A stretch of DNA of 64,000 bases from Cyprinodon diabolis. Its lineage: Eukaryota; Chordata; Actinopteri; Cyprinodontiformes; Cyprinodontidae. How positions within the stretch are numbered: position 1 is the stretch's first letter; each line of letters begins with the position of its first letter. Location of the stretch: positions 6,431,879 through 6,495,878 of the forward strand of contig CM060064.1 of NCBI GenBank assembly GCA_030533445.1, written 5' to 3'. Below, piece after piece: positions 24,218 to 36,000 of this stretch. Made by a program: the position numbers and the translations under genes. Below the pieces are notes generated by a model. It worked only from the letters and a program-made list of their open reading frames with translations, was not told the origin of the DNA and made no database searches.

Positions 24218-24998
24218 ACTCGTAGGGAAATCATATTTAAATGTCAAATCATTGTGGCTTAAACATGTATGCAAATGTACTCTTTATCAGATGATATTGT
24301 CCCAAAATTTAGAACATTTCTATTTGAAAAAATTATTCTTTTTTTTTTTTTGGTTATCTTATGTAGTCCAGTTAGTTATACGTCAGCCTGAACACCTAAA
24401 TTCGCCCAATCATATATCAACTGTCATCTGTCAATCAGATTTTTTCGGTCATAGCATCTTGTTTCATATATTGCAGCTAATATACGCAACGGTTGAAATA
24501 AGAATCATTTCCTTTCCTATTGAGTTCCATCCCAGTGTTCACGGGGATGGACGTCTGTGTCTTCAGCAGGCGTAGAGCTAACATTACTGGCAGCGTTGCG
24601 AGGCAAGGGCTCAAACATGTACGGCTGGAAGCCTTCTACACCAAACCAAGCTTCTGCCGCCCTGTGGTCCTCTACCACAACATCTTCGTCACTGCTTTCC
24701 TCCTCTAAATAGAAAATTTATGATGGAGGAGACTCATCCACGACCTCCGACACTAAACTCTCCTCCTCTTGCATGTTTCTGCTGTCCATAGCGTTCCTTG
24801 ACAGCGTCGTTTCTAAGTAACCAATTTAGTGCTTCTCTGTTCCAATGTAATTTCCCATTGGGAAGCTACTAACACTAAGTTGCTAACTGGTTAGCAGGAT
24901 TCTTCCGGGACACCGGCCACAACCAAACTTACTTGCGAACCTTCTGCCACAACAACCCCGCCCCCTTGATAAACGGGGTGAATTCGGAAATTTAAACT
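24218..24998 (-). mobile_element. TTAA-flanked family A element, copy 1
   Basis: Left end ACTCGTAGGGAAATC after TTAA (24214-24217); the right side ends at a TTAA at 24999-25002, although the right inverted repeat is eroded. On the - strand it carries the family ORF (starting MDSRNMQEEES) but with a TAA stop at the position where copy 3 has a Tyr codon. It is the most decayed of the three long copies. Confidence 0.6.
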
Positions 24999-25002
24999 TT
25001 AA

Positions 25003-26090
25003 AAAGAACTTTAAAAAGTGACAAAGAGAAAAATATTATTTGAAAATGTAAAAAAATCTATATGAATTAATCAAAATTAAATAAAAAAAAATGAAAAACA
25101 GAAGTTACACAAAACTCAGTTTCATTTCTGGAATGCATTTCATCCATCTTAAGTTATTCCAATCATTTAATTTGGGTTTTGGCAAACTGACCCGACTGTG
25201 TCTACAGTATATGTGGACCGGGCTGCACAGAACTTTAAGGGGTTTTAATTCCCTCCTGCTCTCTCATTTAAAACACCCTGCAGACTCAGCAACTCATGCT
25301 GCTGCTAATGATTGAAACTATGAGCCTCAGCCGCTCCTAAATCTGCCGAAGGGTCCATTCTGGGCTCTCAGAACAGAATTGTCAGAACCAACACTTTAAG
25401 ATGCTGTGTGTACAGTCAGGGGGTGGGCACAGCACTTCATTAGTGGTTGTTTTGTGCTTCTATTTTGAATAACGTCTAAAAAAAAACCCTATTGAAGACG
25501 AGAAGTACCAGCGGTTTACTGCTCACTTCCTCCTGCCAGCTGTCATCAGCGACCGGTGGCCTGGGCCTCGTCACTGTTGATTTCACAGGCAGATTAGAAC
25601 GCTGCCTCTTCTGCGTCACTTCTGTCCAAGATCGTCTGTGTCCTGTTTTCTCTTTCTGCAGTTATGCTTTGATTAGGAGAGCAAGCGCACACTTCACCGG
25701 TCATGGTGTTGATCTAGGAAAATGTCCACAACAAACAACCTCTTAAGCCCAGCAGCTGGTCCAGTCCTAGCTTTGAAGTTCTTTCTAGGTTTTAATCAAA
25801 GGAGATTGGATCGCCAAGAAACGTTTAGGCTGAGGTCCGATGGTTTAATGGGACATAAAAGGTTAAAATGTTTTTAAAACAAAACTTAAAGAAGGTGACG
25901 ATAAATCTTTGGTAGTTGGGTTTTGCGCCATGATTTATTTTCATACAGGAGGCGAAAATTCTTACTTTTTAAATAGATCAACCAATAGTTATCCTAAACT
26001 CTTTGTAAATAATAATAGATTGATTTTGGATGGCATGTTTTCCTGTCATCTCTCCACTTCCTTACACCTTTTCACTCTTTCTATTTGCAG
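25003..26090. other. End of the intron before RNF19A coding exon 1
   Basis: No further element ends recognised. It terminates in a pyrimidine tract and TTTGCAG acceptor at 26089-26090. Confidence 0.4.
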
Positions 26091-26368
26091 GTTCTGTTGC
26101 ATCTTTTTTGCCCTCGTGACCCCCCCGCCCCTTCGCCAAAATCAGGCTGCTTGATGTAACGGCGAGGCTGATCAGGAGAAGCCATCATGTCTTAAACACA
26201 GACGGGCCCTCCGGAGCCCTGTCCCCCCACCCCGTCCCCCCCTCCCCCATCCACCACCTCACCCCTTCTCCCAGCCCCCTCCAACTCCCGCACCTCTCCT
26301 CACACCTACGGGACAGGCTGCCTAGCTCTGGCTCCCCCCCAGCACACCCCTCTCCTCCCGTCGGAGAG
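26091..26368 (+). other. RNF19A: RNF19A 5' UTR portion of the first coding exon
   Basis: It starts right after the acceptor CTATTTGCAG and is C-rich. The translation start at 26369 is chosen because downstream sequence is strongly RNF19A-like ([20 protein letters not shown]). Confidence 0.6.
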
Positions 26369-27039
26369 ATGAGCTTAAAGAAGCACCAGCAGCTGGGGAG
26401 CGGAAGTGGTGGGGTCACAGGTTCTGACCGGGACCTGCAGTCCACCGCTTCCTCCGTCTCCCTGCCGTCGGTGAAGAAAGCTCCGAAGAAGAGGCGGCTC
26501 TCCCTGGCTTCTCTTTTTCGAAGAAGAAGCCGGCAGAGGTCGAAGGAACCCCAGCGTCCTGGGTCAGGAGGCCTTGCAGGAGTGGATGGCATCGCCAGCA
26601 TTGAGAGCATCCACTCAGAGATGTGTAATGACAAGAACTCTGCCTTCTTCTCTGTTGGTGTGGCAGGAGCTGCCTCTTTCTCATCTGCCTTAGGGCCCTC
26701 CTCTTCTACCTCCTCCTCCTCTAAGATGGGGGTGGGAGCGGGGGCAGAGTTACTGGAGTGCCCACTGTGCCTTCTACGCCTCTCCAGGGAGAGTTTCCCC
26801 GACATCATGACCTGTCCCCACCGCTCCTGCATTGACTGCCTGCGCCAATACCTGCGCATCGAGATCTCAGAGTCACGCGTCAACATCAGCTGCCCAGAGT
26901 GCTCGGAGCGCTTCAACCCTCACGACATCTGCATGATCCTCGGGGATCGAGCTCTAATGGAGAAATATGAGGAGTTTATGCTGAGGAGGTGGTTGGTCGC
27001 TGATCCGGACTGCCGCTGGTGCCCTGCGCCAGACTGTGG
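26369..27039 (+). CDS. RNF19A: RNF19A coding exon 1
   Basis: Encodes residues 1-223 plus two bases of Gly224, covering RING1 and the start of the IBR (ends ...[10 protein letters not shown]). Donor G|GTAAGC follows 27039. Confidence 0.93.
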
Positions 27040-30000
27040 GTAAGCAGCGGAAGAAGATTTATAAGTTGAAACAACAAGCATGCAGAACCTGATATGAGAC
27101 GTTTGTATTCATGTTTATAGGATTATTAGCATGCTGGTTTGTAGAACTTTTTATGAGCACATATTATGTCAGGCACCTCAACAGTAAAGTGCTTTATTAT
27201 TTTATCACAAACACTTCTAACCACACCAGTTCTTTTTACTTTTCTACTTTTACGTAAACAAATGGACAGAACAAGGTATGTTTAAGATAAATGAAAACTG
27301 CCCAAATGGGGAACTGATTCAATTCAATTCAGTTTATTTATATAGCGCCAAATTCACAACACATGTCATCTCAAGGCACTTTACAGTTCAACCAGATCAT
27401 ACAGTCAAATTGATACAAAGTTTTCTATCTAAGGAAAACCAGTTGATTGCATTGACTCATTGACTCAAATACAATCCCTCACACTAAGCATGCTTGCAGC
27501 GACAGTGGAGAGGAAAAACTCCCTTTTAACAGGAAGAAACCTCCAGCAGAACCAGGCTCAGTGTGAGCGGCCATCTGCCGAAGCCGACTGGGGTTCAAGG
27601 AGACAGAAGCAGAGACACAAAAAGCAGCTGTAAAAGGCGGCCCCGTCCAGGAAACACACAGCCAGGCAGACGAGCTCCAAGACAGCTCCCATGCCAGAGA
27701 ATGAAGAGAGCACATCCACCCAGCCACGGCCAGAGAAACAGGACCACACTGGAAAACAGGCCAATCTCCAACATCTACAAACAAGGGTGTTGATGGAAGC
27801 AGCACAGCTGATGTTTCTTTCCTGGATGACGTCACAGCCAAACAGGAACAGACGAGGCAAAGCTACTCTGAGGAAAAGCAGAGAGAGCAGAACGTTAGAG
27901 ATTGAACTAACAGATTCTGCAGAATAGGAGAACAGAGAGAGAATGAAGCAGAAAGAAGAAATGGGGGTCCCTATGCCCTCCAAAAGTCTAAGCCTATAGC
28001 AGCATAACTATAGAGATAGCTCAGGATAACCTGAGCCACCCTAACTGTAAACTTTATCAAAAAGGAAAGTTTTAAGCCTAGTCTTAAAAGTAGACAGAGT
28101 GTCTGCCTCACGGACTAAAACTGGTAGTTGGTTCCACAGGAGAGGAGCCTGATAACTAAAAGATCTGCCTCCCATTCTACTTTTAGAAATTCTAGGAACC
28201 ACTAGTAAACCTGCAGATTGAGAGTGAAGTGCTCTGTTAGGAACATAAGGAACAATCAGATCTCTGATATAAGATGGAGCTTGGCCATTTAAGGCTTTAT
28301 ATGTGAGAAGGAGGATTTTAAATTCAATTCTTGATTTAACAGGAAGCCAATGAAGAGAAGCCAGGATAGGAGAGATATGATCTCTCTTTTTAATTTTCAT
28401 CAGAACTCTGGCTGCAGCATTTTGGATCAGCTGAAGGCTTTTAACTACAGTTTGTGGACTTGCTGATAGTAAAGAATTACAATAGTCCAGCCTTGAAGTA
28501 ACAAATGCATGGACTAGTTTCTCAGCATCACCCATGGACAGGAGATTTCTAATTTTTGCAATGTTCCTCAGATGAAAGAAGGAAATTCTAGAAACCTCTT
28601 TGATCTGGGATTTAAATGACAGGTCCTGATCAAAAATAACACCAAGATTTTTTACTTTATTATCTGAAATCAGTTTAATCCCATCGAAATGAAGTGACTG
28701 GCTAATCAGCTTCTTTTTCAGAGACTCTGGTCCAAAGACTATAACTTCTGTTTTGTCTGCATTCAGAAGCAGAAAGTTAAGAGTCATCCAGGTTTTTATG
28801 TCTTCAAGACATGCCTGTAATCTATGTAATGGGTTAGCTTCATCTGGATTTATAGACAGATATAGCTGGGTATCATCAGCATAACAGTGGAAATTAATCC
28901 CATGCTGTCTAATAACTCTACCAATTGGGAGCATGTATAAAGTAAAGAGAATTGGTCCTAGCACTGATCCCTGTGGTACTCCACAGGTAACCTTTGAGCG
29001 TGTTGAAGATCTATCATTAACATAAACAAACTGAATTCGATCAGATAGATAAGATTTAAACCAGTCTAGTGCTGTTCCTTTAATTCCAACAAAATATTCA
29101 AGTCTTTCTAAAAGAATATTATGATCAACTGTATCAAATGCAGCACTAAGATCCAACAGGACGAGCACAGATACAAGTTCATTATCTGAGGCCATGAGAA
29201 TATCATTAGTGACTTTCACCAGAGCTGTTTCAGTGCTATGATGAGCTCTAAAGCCAGACTGAAACTCTTCAAAAAGTTCATTATGGTGTAAGTGGTCGCA
29301 AACTTGTTTGGCAACTACTTTCTCAAGAATTTTGGATAAGAAAGGAAGATTGGATATAGGTCTATAATTAACCAAGTCATCTGGGTCAAGAGACGGTTTC
29401 TTAAGCAGAGGTTTAATTACAGCAACCTTAAAAGCTTTAGCTACATATCCCTGTAACAGAGATAGATTAATCACATCTAAAATGGAGGAGGAGATCAAAG
29501 GGAATACCTCCTTAAATAACCTGGTTGGAACTGGATCTAACATACAAGTTGAAGGCCCAGATGAAGACAATAATTTTGCTAATTCAGAAAGTTCAACTGG
29601 ATCAAAGCAGTCTAAACCCGGTTCAGATTCCATGACTACCTCAGGTACAATCGCGGATAGAGGAGTGCTTATGATCTTATTTTTAATAAGATCAATCTTA
29701 TTTATAAAGAATCCCATAAAATCATTGCTGCTAAGAGCAGGTGGAATGGACGGTTCATGATGTCATCATCAGGGCTGGCTAATGGTCACATTTAGGAGGG
29801 AGGAAACTTCACCACTGGGCTTGTTACACAAGTGGTATCACAAACCACACCTGTATTCACAGTGCGAGCAATGTTTGCTTGTTCAAACACCTGCAGTGTT
29901 GCAGATTTAAGAAAGATTAACATTTTATCTTTTCTGTGTTTTTTTAAGCAGAATTGTGTTATTTGTCAATTTACTACACAATTGTTGAAGTCCTGCTTTT

Positions 30001-33000
30001 ATGTAAAACAGTTTTAATTTTTTGAAGATCCAAATACAAATTATTATTTTTTTTTACTCAAGATATTTTTTATTGAGTTTTACATAAACAAAAAGCAGAG
30101 CACAGTTATAAGATGTTGCAAGGTATGCTTATAGAAGTCAATTGAACAAGTTGCTCATACAAGTTTGTTAAAGTAAAGGAAATATAAGCTTCACAAATAG
30201 AGAAAGTAGCATGACAACTACAATAGAACAAGTCAAGTAGTGAAGCACAAAAATATAATACAATAAAACAAACAAAATAACCCCTTCCCCATCACCCAAC
30301 CCGTCACTGCCAAAACTATATGATCACTCCACAACATTCAGGACCTGCCTAAGATGGAATCAGTGCAGTTTAGCTTGTCTGAGCAATTAAAGAGCTGGAA
30401 ATGCTTTCAAGAAATGGCCCCACAAATTTTCAAATGTATCAAGAGACTGTTTAAGTGAGTACCTGATCTTTTCGAGTTTTAGACAAGACATAATATCTTG
30501 CAGCCACTGTGAATGAGATGGTGGGGAGGCATCTTTCCATCTGAGTAAGATTGCACGACGTGCCAAAAGTAAAGCAAAGGCTATAGAATATTTTCTAGTA
30601 GCACTTGAAACAGCTCCACCCTCAAGGACCCCAAATAGGGCTGCAACTGGATTTCGTTCCAATTTGGTGTTAAATGTGCAAGATAATGTATTGAAGACTG
30701 CCTTCCAGTAGTTGCTTAATAGAGGACATGAGAAGAACATATGGTAAAGAGAGGCCTCCGTAAGATTACATCTGATGCACAGTGGGCTGACTGTAGGGTA
30801 CATAGATGACAGCTTAGCCTTAGAAATATGGGCCCGATGTACCACCTTAAACTGGATCAACCGGTGCCGAGCACAGAGCGAGGATGAGTTGACCAGCCCA
30901 AGAGCAGAAGACCAGGTGTCATCAGATATGGGGAGACCTATGTCTTTTTCCCAAGCCATCTTGGATTTATCCACAGAGGGATTTTTAAGATCCAGCAGAA
31001 TGTTATACAATTTAGAAATTAGACCTTTCTTTGATGGATTTAGCGACAAAATTTCATCAATGGTTTCTGTCTCTATGGTAGTTGAGAATTTGGGCATTTG
31101 TGAAGAGAAAACGTGTCGTATCTGAAGATAGCGAAAGAAATCAGAATTTAAAAGGTGATATTTATCTTTCAACTGTGCAAATGAGGCCATGGTATTACCT
31201 ATCAGTAGGTCTCTAAAACGAATGATTCCATTTTGGTGCCATCGCTGGAAGCCTAAATCTAAAGTAGACGGCTTAAAAAGATGATTTGTGACAATAGGAC
31301 TCCAGACTGAGAAACTGCCAAGGCCAAAATGTCTCCTGAACTGAGCCCAAATCCTCAATGAGTGTCTAACCACTGGATTGTTAGATAGTGCAACAGAACG
31401 TAAAGGCAAAGCAGAGCCAGCAACAGCCAGAGGAGAGAAGTCATTGTGTGGGCAGAGCTCTAACGCAACCCAGTCAGGACAATCAGAATGGTCATAGTAA
31501 AAGGACCAATGTACAAGACTTTTCAAGTTAGACGCCCAGTAATAGAAACAGAAATTTGGCAGAGCAAGTCCTCCTTGCTGTTTTGTTTTTTGAAGGTAGG
31601 TTTTGTTTAGACGAGGGCGCTTGCCCTGCCATATATATGAGGATATGGCAGAATCCAACTGCGAATATATACAAATACAAATTATTTTGACATTAGCCTG
31701 ATCCTCCATATGTTCTACTGATGCGGTTTATCCAATTCTGGAGCCGTTATTGCTTTTCTGCCTTCAATTACAGAATAAAAGATAAAATAATCACAAATGT
31801 TACACAACTTATAATTTAAACAAATATCAAACGTTTATTAAAGGAAAAGTCCTTTAATGGATTATTATCTATACCTAAAACTAATACATTTGCAGTGATG
31901 TAATGATTTTAACTTTAATCAGTAAAATAGAATAAAATAAATATAAATAAATAAATATATATATCTATATATATATATATATTCGTTACACCTCACTTCA
32001 CCATTGAAATTCACCAGAGCTATAGTGAAACTGACAATGTCCATGTTTGTTGCATGTTGGAATACATCGGGTAAAAGTGAAAAAAAAGTTATTTCATCCT
32101 TCAGATTCATGATCTCCCGATCCATCTTCCCCTCATTCATGAACAGGACCCAAAGATACTTAAACTCCTCCACTAGGGGCAGTACATCCTCCCCAACCTG
32201 GAGAAGCCACTCTACCCTTTTCCGGCGTAAGACCTTGGTGTCTGATCTGGAGGCGCTGAACCTCATCCCAGCCACTTCACACCCGGCTGCAGTGGTTTCA
32301 AAGCTCTTATATATTTGTACAAATGAGGCAAATGTGTTTTAATAACACCACTTCAGGGGTTGTTATCTCCTTGGAAGTTTGTGAATCTGCCCCAATATCA
32401 GTATAATTTTTACAGATTTTGGTGGAGCAAGCGTTTGTGCTGAAATGCGGTGGACAGAACCCTGATGGAGGGAGCTTAGGTGTTGAAGGGTCGCTATGCT
32501 TCTGAAACATGAACATAGCTACTCCGCTACTATGAAGAGTACAAAATTAGCCTAAAGGCATTGGCAAAATTATACACAGCTGACATTATTTAAAATCACT
32601 GTAATATCAGCAGTTAGCATGGCTAGCCATGTAGCACTTTCTGTTTTTTTTCCTGGAGATGGAGGGTCCAGACCGAATTGAGCCCCAGGTGGAGGGATTT
32701 CAGTCTCCACCTAAACTCTCAAAGCATCTGTATTCTAGTGCTTTGTAGAGATGGACTGACACATGGTCTGGACGATATTTTTAGCTGATGTTGGTGTGTT
32801 TTTTTTAAAGTTTTGCACTGATACCAGTCTCGGGCAGGGCCCCGATCCAGCACTAAAATGGTGGCATCTGTATCGGCGAGTACCAAAAAATAGGGAACAG
32901 ATACCAGTTTGGGAGCCAAAAGTTTATTCAACTATTGTCACCCATTCCAGGTAGGCAAGAAAAAGTTCTACTGGATTCACTTTGTATTAGTCTTTTTCAT

Positions 33001-36000
33001 CCTTCACAAAGGTAGGCAGCAGCTTGACAAAGCCATGATGGCAATTATTTTACATCCAAGTCGTATGTAGTTCTTCATACAGACACACACATCAATTCAA
33101 ACAGATGGTATCAGTAACGGCCAATACTGCACAGCCAGGTATCAGAATCGGGCATCAGTGTAACACAAATCACATAGATCTATAGATGCACATTAAATTA
33201 ATCTGGTGTGTATAAATGGGGAATGTATATCTGATACATTAGTGTGTAGGTTGAGGTTTACACCCATGTTTACAAATACATGACCGTTGCATACTGTATC
33301 ATAGCTCTGTTTTTATTTTATTTTGCTTCCCCCATATTGCAAAAGTCCAGATTTTTCCTTCACCGCTCTCGTGGACCAGACCCAAAACTCTGCGGGGAAA
33401 ATGTCCGTTTTACACATTATACTTACAAACTAAAACTATAGTTTGCATTTATTTATTCTGACACCACAGAAGTGACCTATGTACGTTTTTATTTTGTACT
33501 GCAGCACTTTGTATGATTCACCCATATCTTGCTCTCTTTTTTAAATGCTTAATTTTCGAACCTTCATAGAAGATGCTTATTTTCTCTCCCATAGTAAAGC
33601 AATTGATTTTTTTAAACCCCAAATCATGTTTTCTTTTTACCAGATATGCAGTCATAGCCTTCGGGTGTGCCAGCTGTCCAAAGATCACCTGCGGCAGGGA
33701 GGGCTGCGGCACAGAGTTCTGTTACCACTGCAAGCAGCTGTGGCATCCCAACCAGACCTGCGACGCAGCGCGGCTGCAGAGAGCTCAGAGCCTCCGGCTG
33801 AGAACGGTGCGCTCGTCCTCCCTCAGTTACAGCCAGGAGAGCGGAGCTGCAGGTGGGCTGTTCAACGTGGTAGAAAATGGCACATTCAGTGAACTGGAAT
33901 ATCAATGAAGAGTTCATTCAAAACAGCAAATGAAGCGAGTTATAGATCATAGATCAGGGGTGCTTAAGTCCAGTCCTCAAGAGCTACTATCCTGAAACTT
34001 TTTGATTCACCCCATTTTTAACACACCTGAATCAAATGAGTGGCTCGTTACCATGCCTCTGCTGAGCTAAATGAGGGAATTGAGCCTTTAGATTCAGGTG
34101 TGTTAGAGAAGAGATGCATCTAAAAGTTCCAGGATGGTAGCTCTTGAGGACTGGACTTGAGCACCCCTGTCATAGATTTATTACACGGGCTGAGGTTTTC
34201 AAGCCTTTAGGATTTTCTTTTTACAGTAATGGAAAACCATTTAAGATTACCGTTTATAATCGAACGATTACACTTTAACATAAACATGATCTTTTTAAAA
34301 TGTGTTTTTAAAGGAAAAGTCCGGTCAGTGAGTAATAATCAATTGATCATTATTATTACCTAAAACTAATACATTTGCTTTGATTTAATGAATTTAGCAA
34401 TAATCAGTAAAGAAATGAAAAAAATTTACGTTGTGATCACGGAGTCTGGGAGCGGCCATTTTTGCCCAAATATAGAAACGCCTCCCTTCTGAAAATTTTC
34501 AGCAGTGACGTCACAGTGAGGTAAGCCTAGTGCCATTCTCCCCGCTTTACAAGCAAAATCAATGGGAGCCAGAGCATGAGAAGGGAGCGGAGTGCCATGC
34601 ATATACCGCTCCCCGCTCAGGAGGATATTCGCTCATTTGCTCCGCCGCTCAAAGCTGTGCCCAGACGCTCCGCTCAAAATCCGCTCCGCGCTCACCTTAT
34701 TTTCCTGCCACTACGGCGAAATCGCTCCACACTCATTTAAATTTTCAGGAGAAGGCATTTTCTGACATTTTTTCTTCATGTAATAATTTCAGGGCCCTGG
34801 GTCACACAGCGTTGGATTTAATGATGACAGATACCTGTGTGTTTTAATATTTAACTGGTTGTTAAATTATCCCACTGTTTCCCAACTGTGAACGTAACAT
34901 CTCGCTTCATTCATGTTTCAAGGCTTTACTATTTAACAATTAATTGTCCAAAACATCACACTTAAATCAAATAAATGCTTTTTTACAAATTTTATTATCC
35001 AACATATTTAATTGAGGTTGTGAGCGCATCAGAGTGAACTGGAGCGGAGCGAAATCCTCGCTCGTAGACAAATCTGCAATCAACAACAATTATTGAGGAT
35101 TTCCAGAGGACTTCAGCATTGAAATTAACCAGAGCTATAGTGAAACTGACAATGCCCACGTGCATGGCAGCTGGGTGTTGGAATACATCGGGTAAAAGTG
35201 AATAAACGTTATTTCACCTTTCCGATTCCTGATCCTCCACGGACGGGTTCGTCGTTGGATTGCCAACTTGAAGAGGGAGGATTTGCCATCGAACTTCTGG
35301 CCAGAGAATAAACACGTAATATGTAGCCAAGATTTGGAAGAAGAATGTTTTTAAAGATGACTTTGATAATAGTGCGTTGTGACAAACACCAGATACAGCA
35401 CTGGGACTTGATCAACAGCCGATACCGCACCGTGACGTCACTAACCAGTAGGTGGCAGCAGTGTTCTTTGACAAACATGGATGCCTCCAGTAAAGCACAT
35501 TCAAATGAACATTACTCTTAATTAAAAACATCATTTATTGAGCAGTATGGAATAATTTCATATTTAAAGTACTTTCAGAAGTTTGAATTCTGAATTTGAC
35601 CGGACTTCTCCTTTAAGAATGTTTAAAGGTAATTTTAAGAATGTTTTAACAAACTGTACTGTAGAATATGACTCCACAACCGCATTATGATTAGTGCTGT
35701 TCTTTTTTTTTTTTTTTACATTTCTCCTTTCCTCCTACGCCAAACGAGCGGAGTAATTTTTGTTGGGGACTAAAGCATATTTTTATTTTTTTAGTTTATT
35801 GGCTGTTGGTCAGACCATTTCAATGTCATTGTTAACCATTTGTAAATAGGGAGCTCAGTAGAGGCAGCTGCTTCCTCTGTGCTGTATGATGACAGCTGAC
35901 CAATGTCTCAGTAACACGTCTTTTTTGTTAAGTGGACTCTCTCTAATTTTCCACTCGTACGTCGTGTTCCGTCTGTTGCAGCCGACGACATTAAACCCTG

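Noticed and set aside
26185..26916. 243-codon open frame on the - strand
   Set aside because: It is the shadow of RNF19A coding exon 1; low-complexity Glu/Pro/Ser content arises from the opposite strand.
31673..31709. First residues of the 440-codon L1 frame as L1 sequence
   Set aside because: They lie outside the 15-bp target duplication, in flanking DNA.
33573..33908. 111-codon frame taken as a stand-alone gene
   Set aside because: It is RNF19A coding exon 2 with intron read into it on both sides; real boundaries are 33644-33852.
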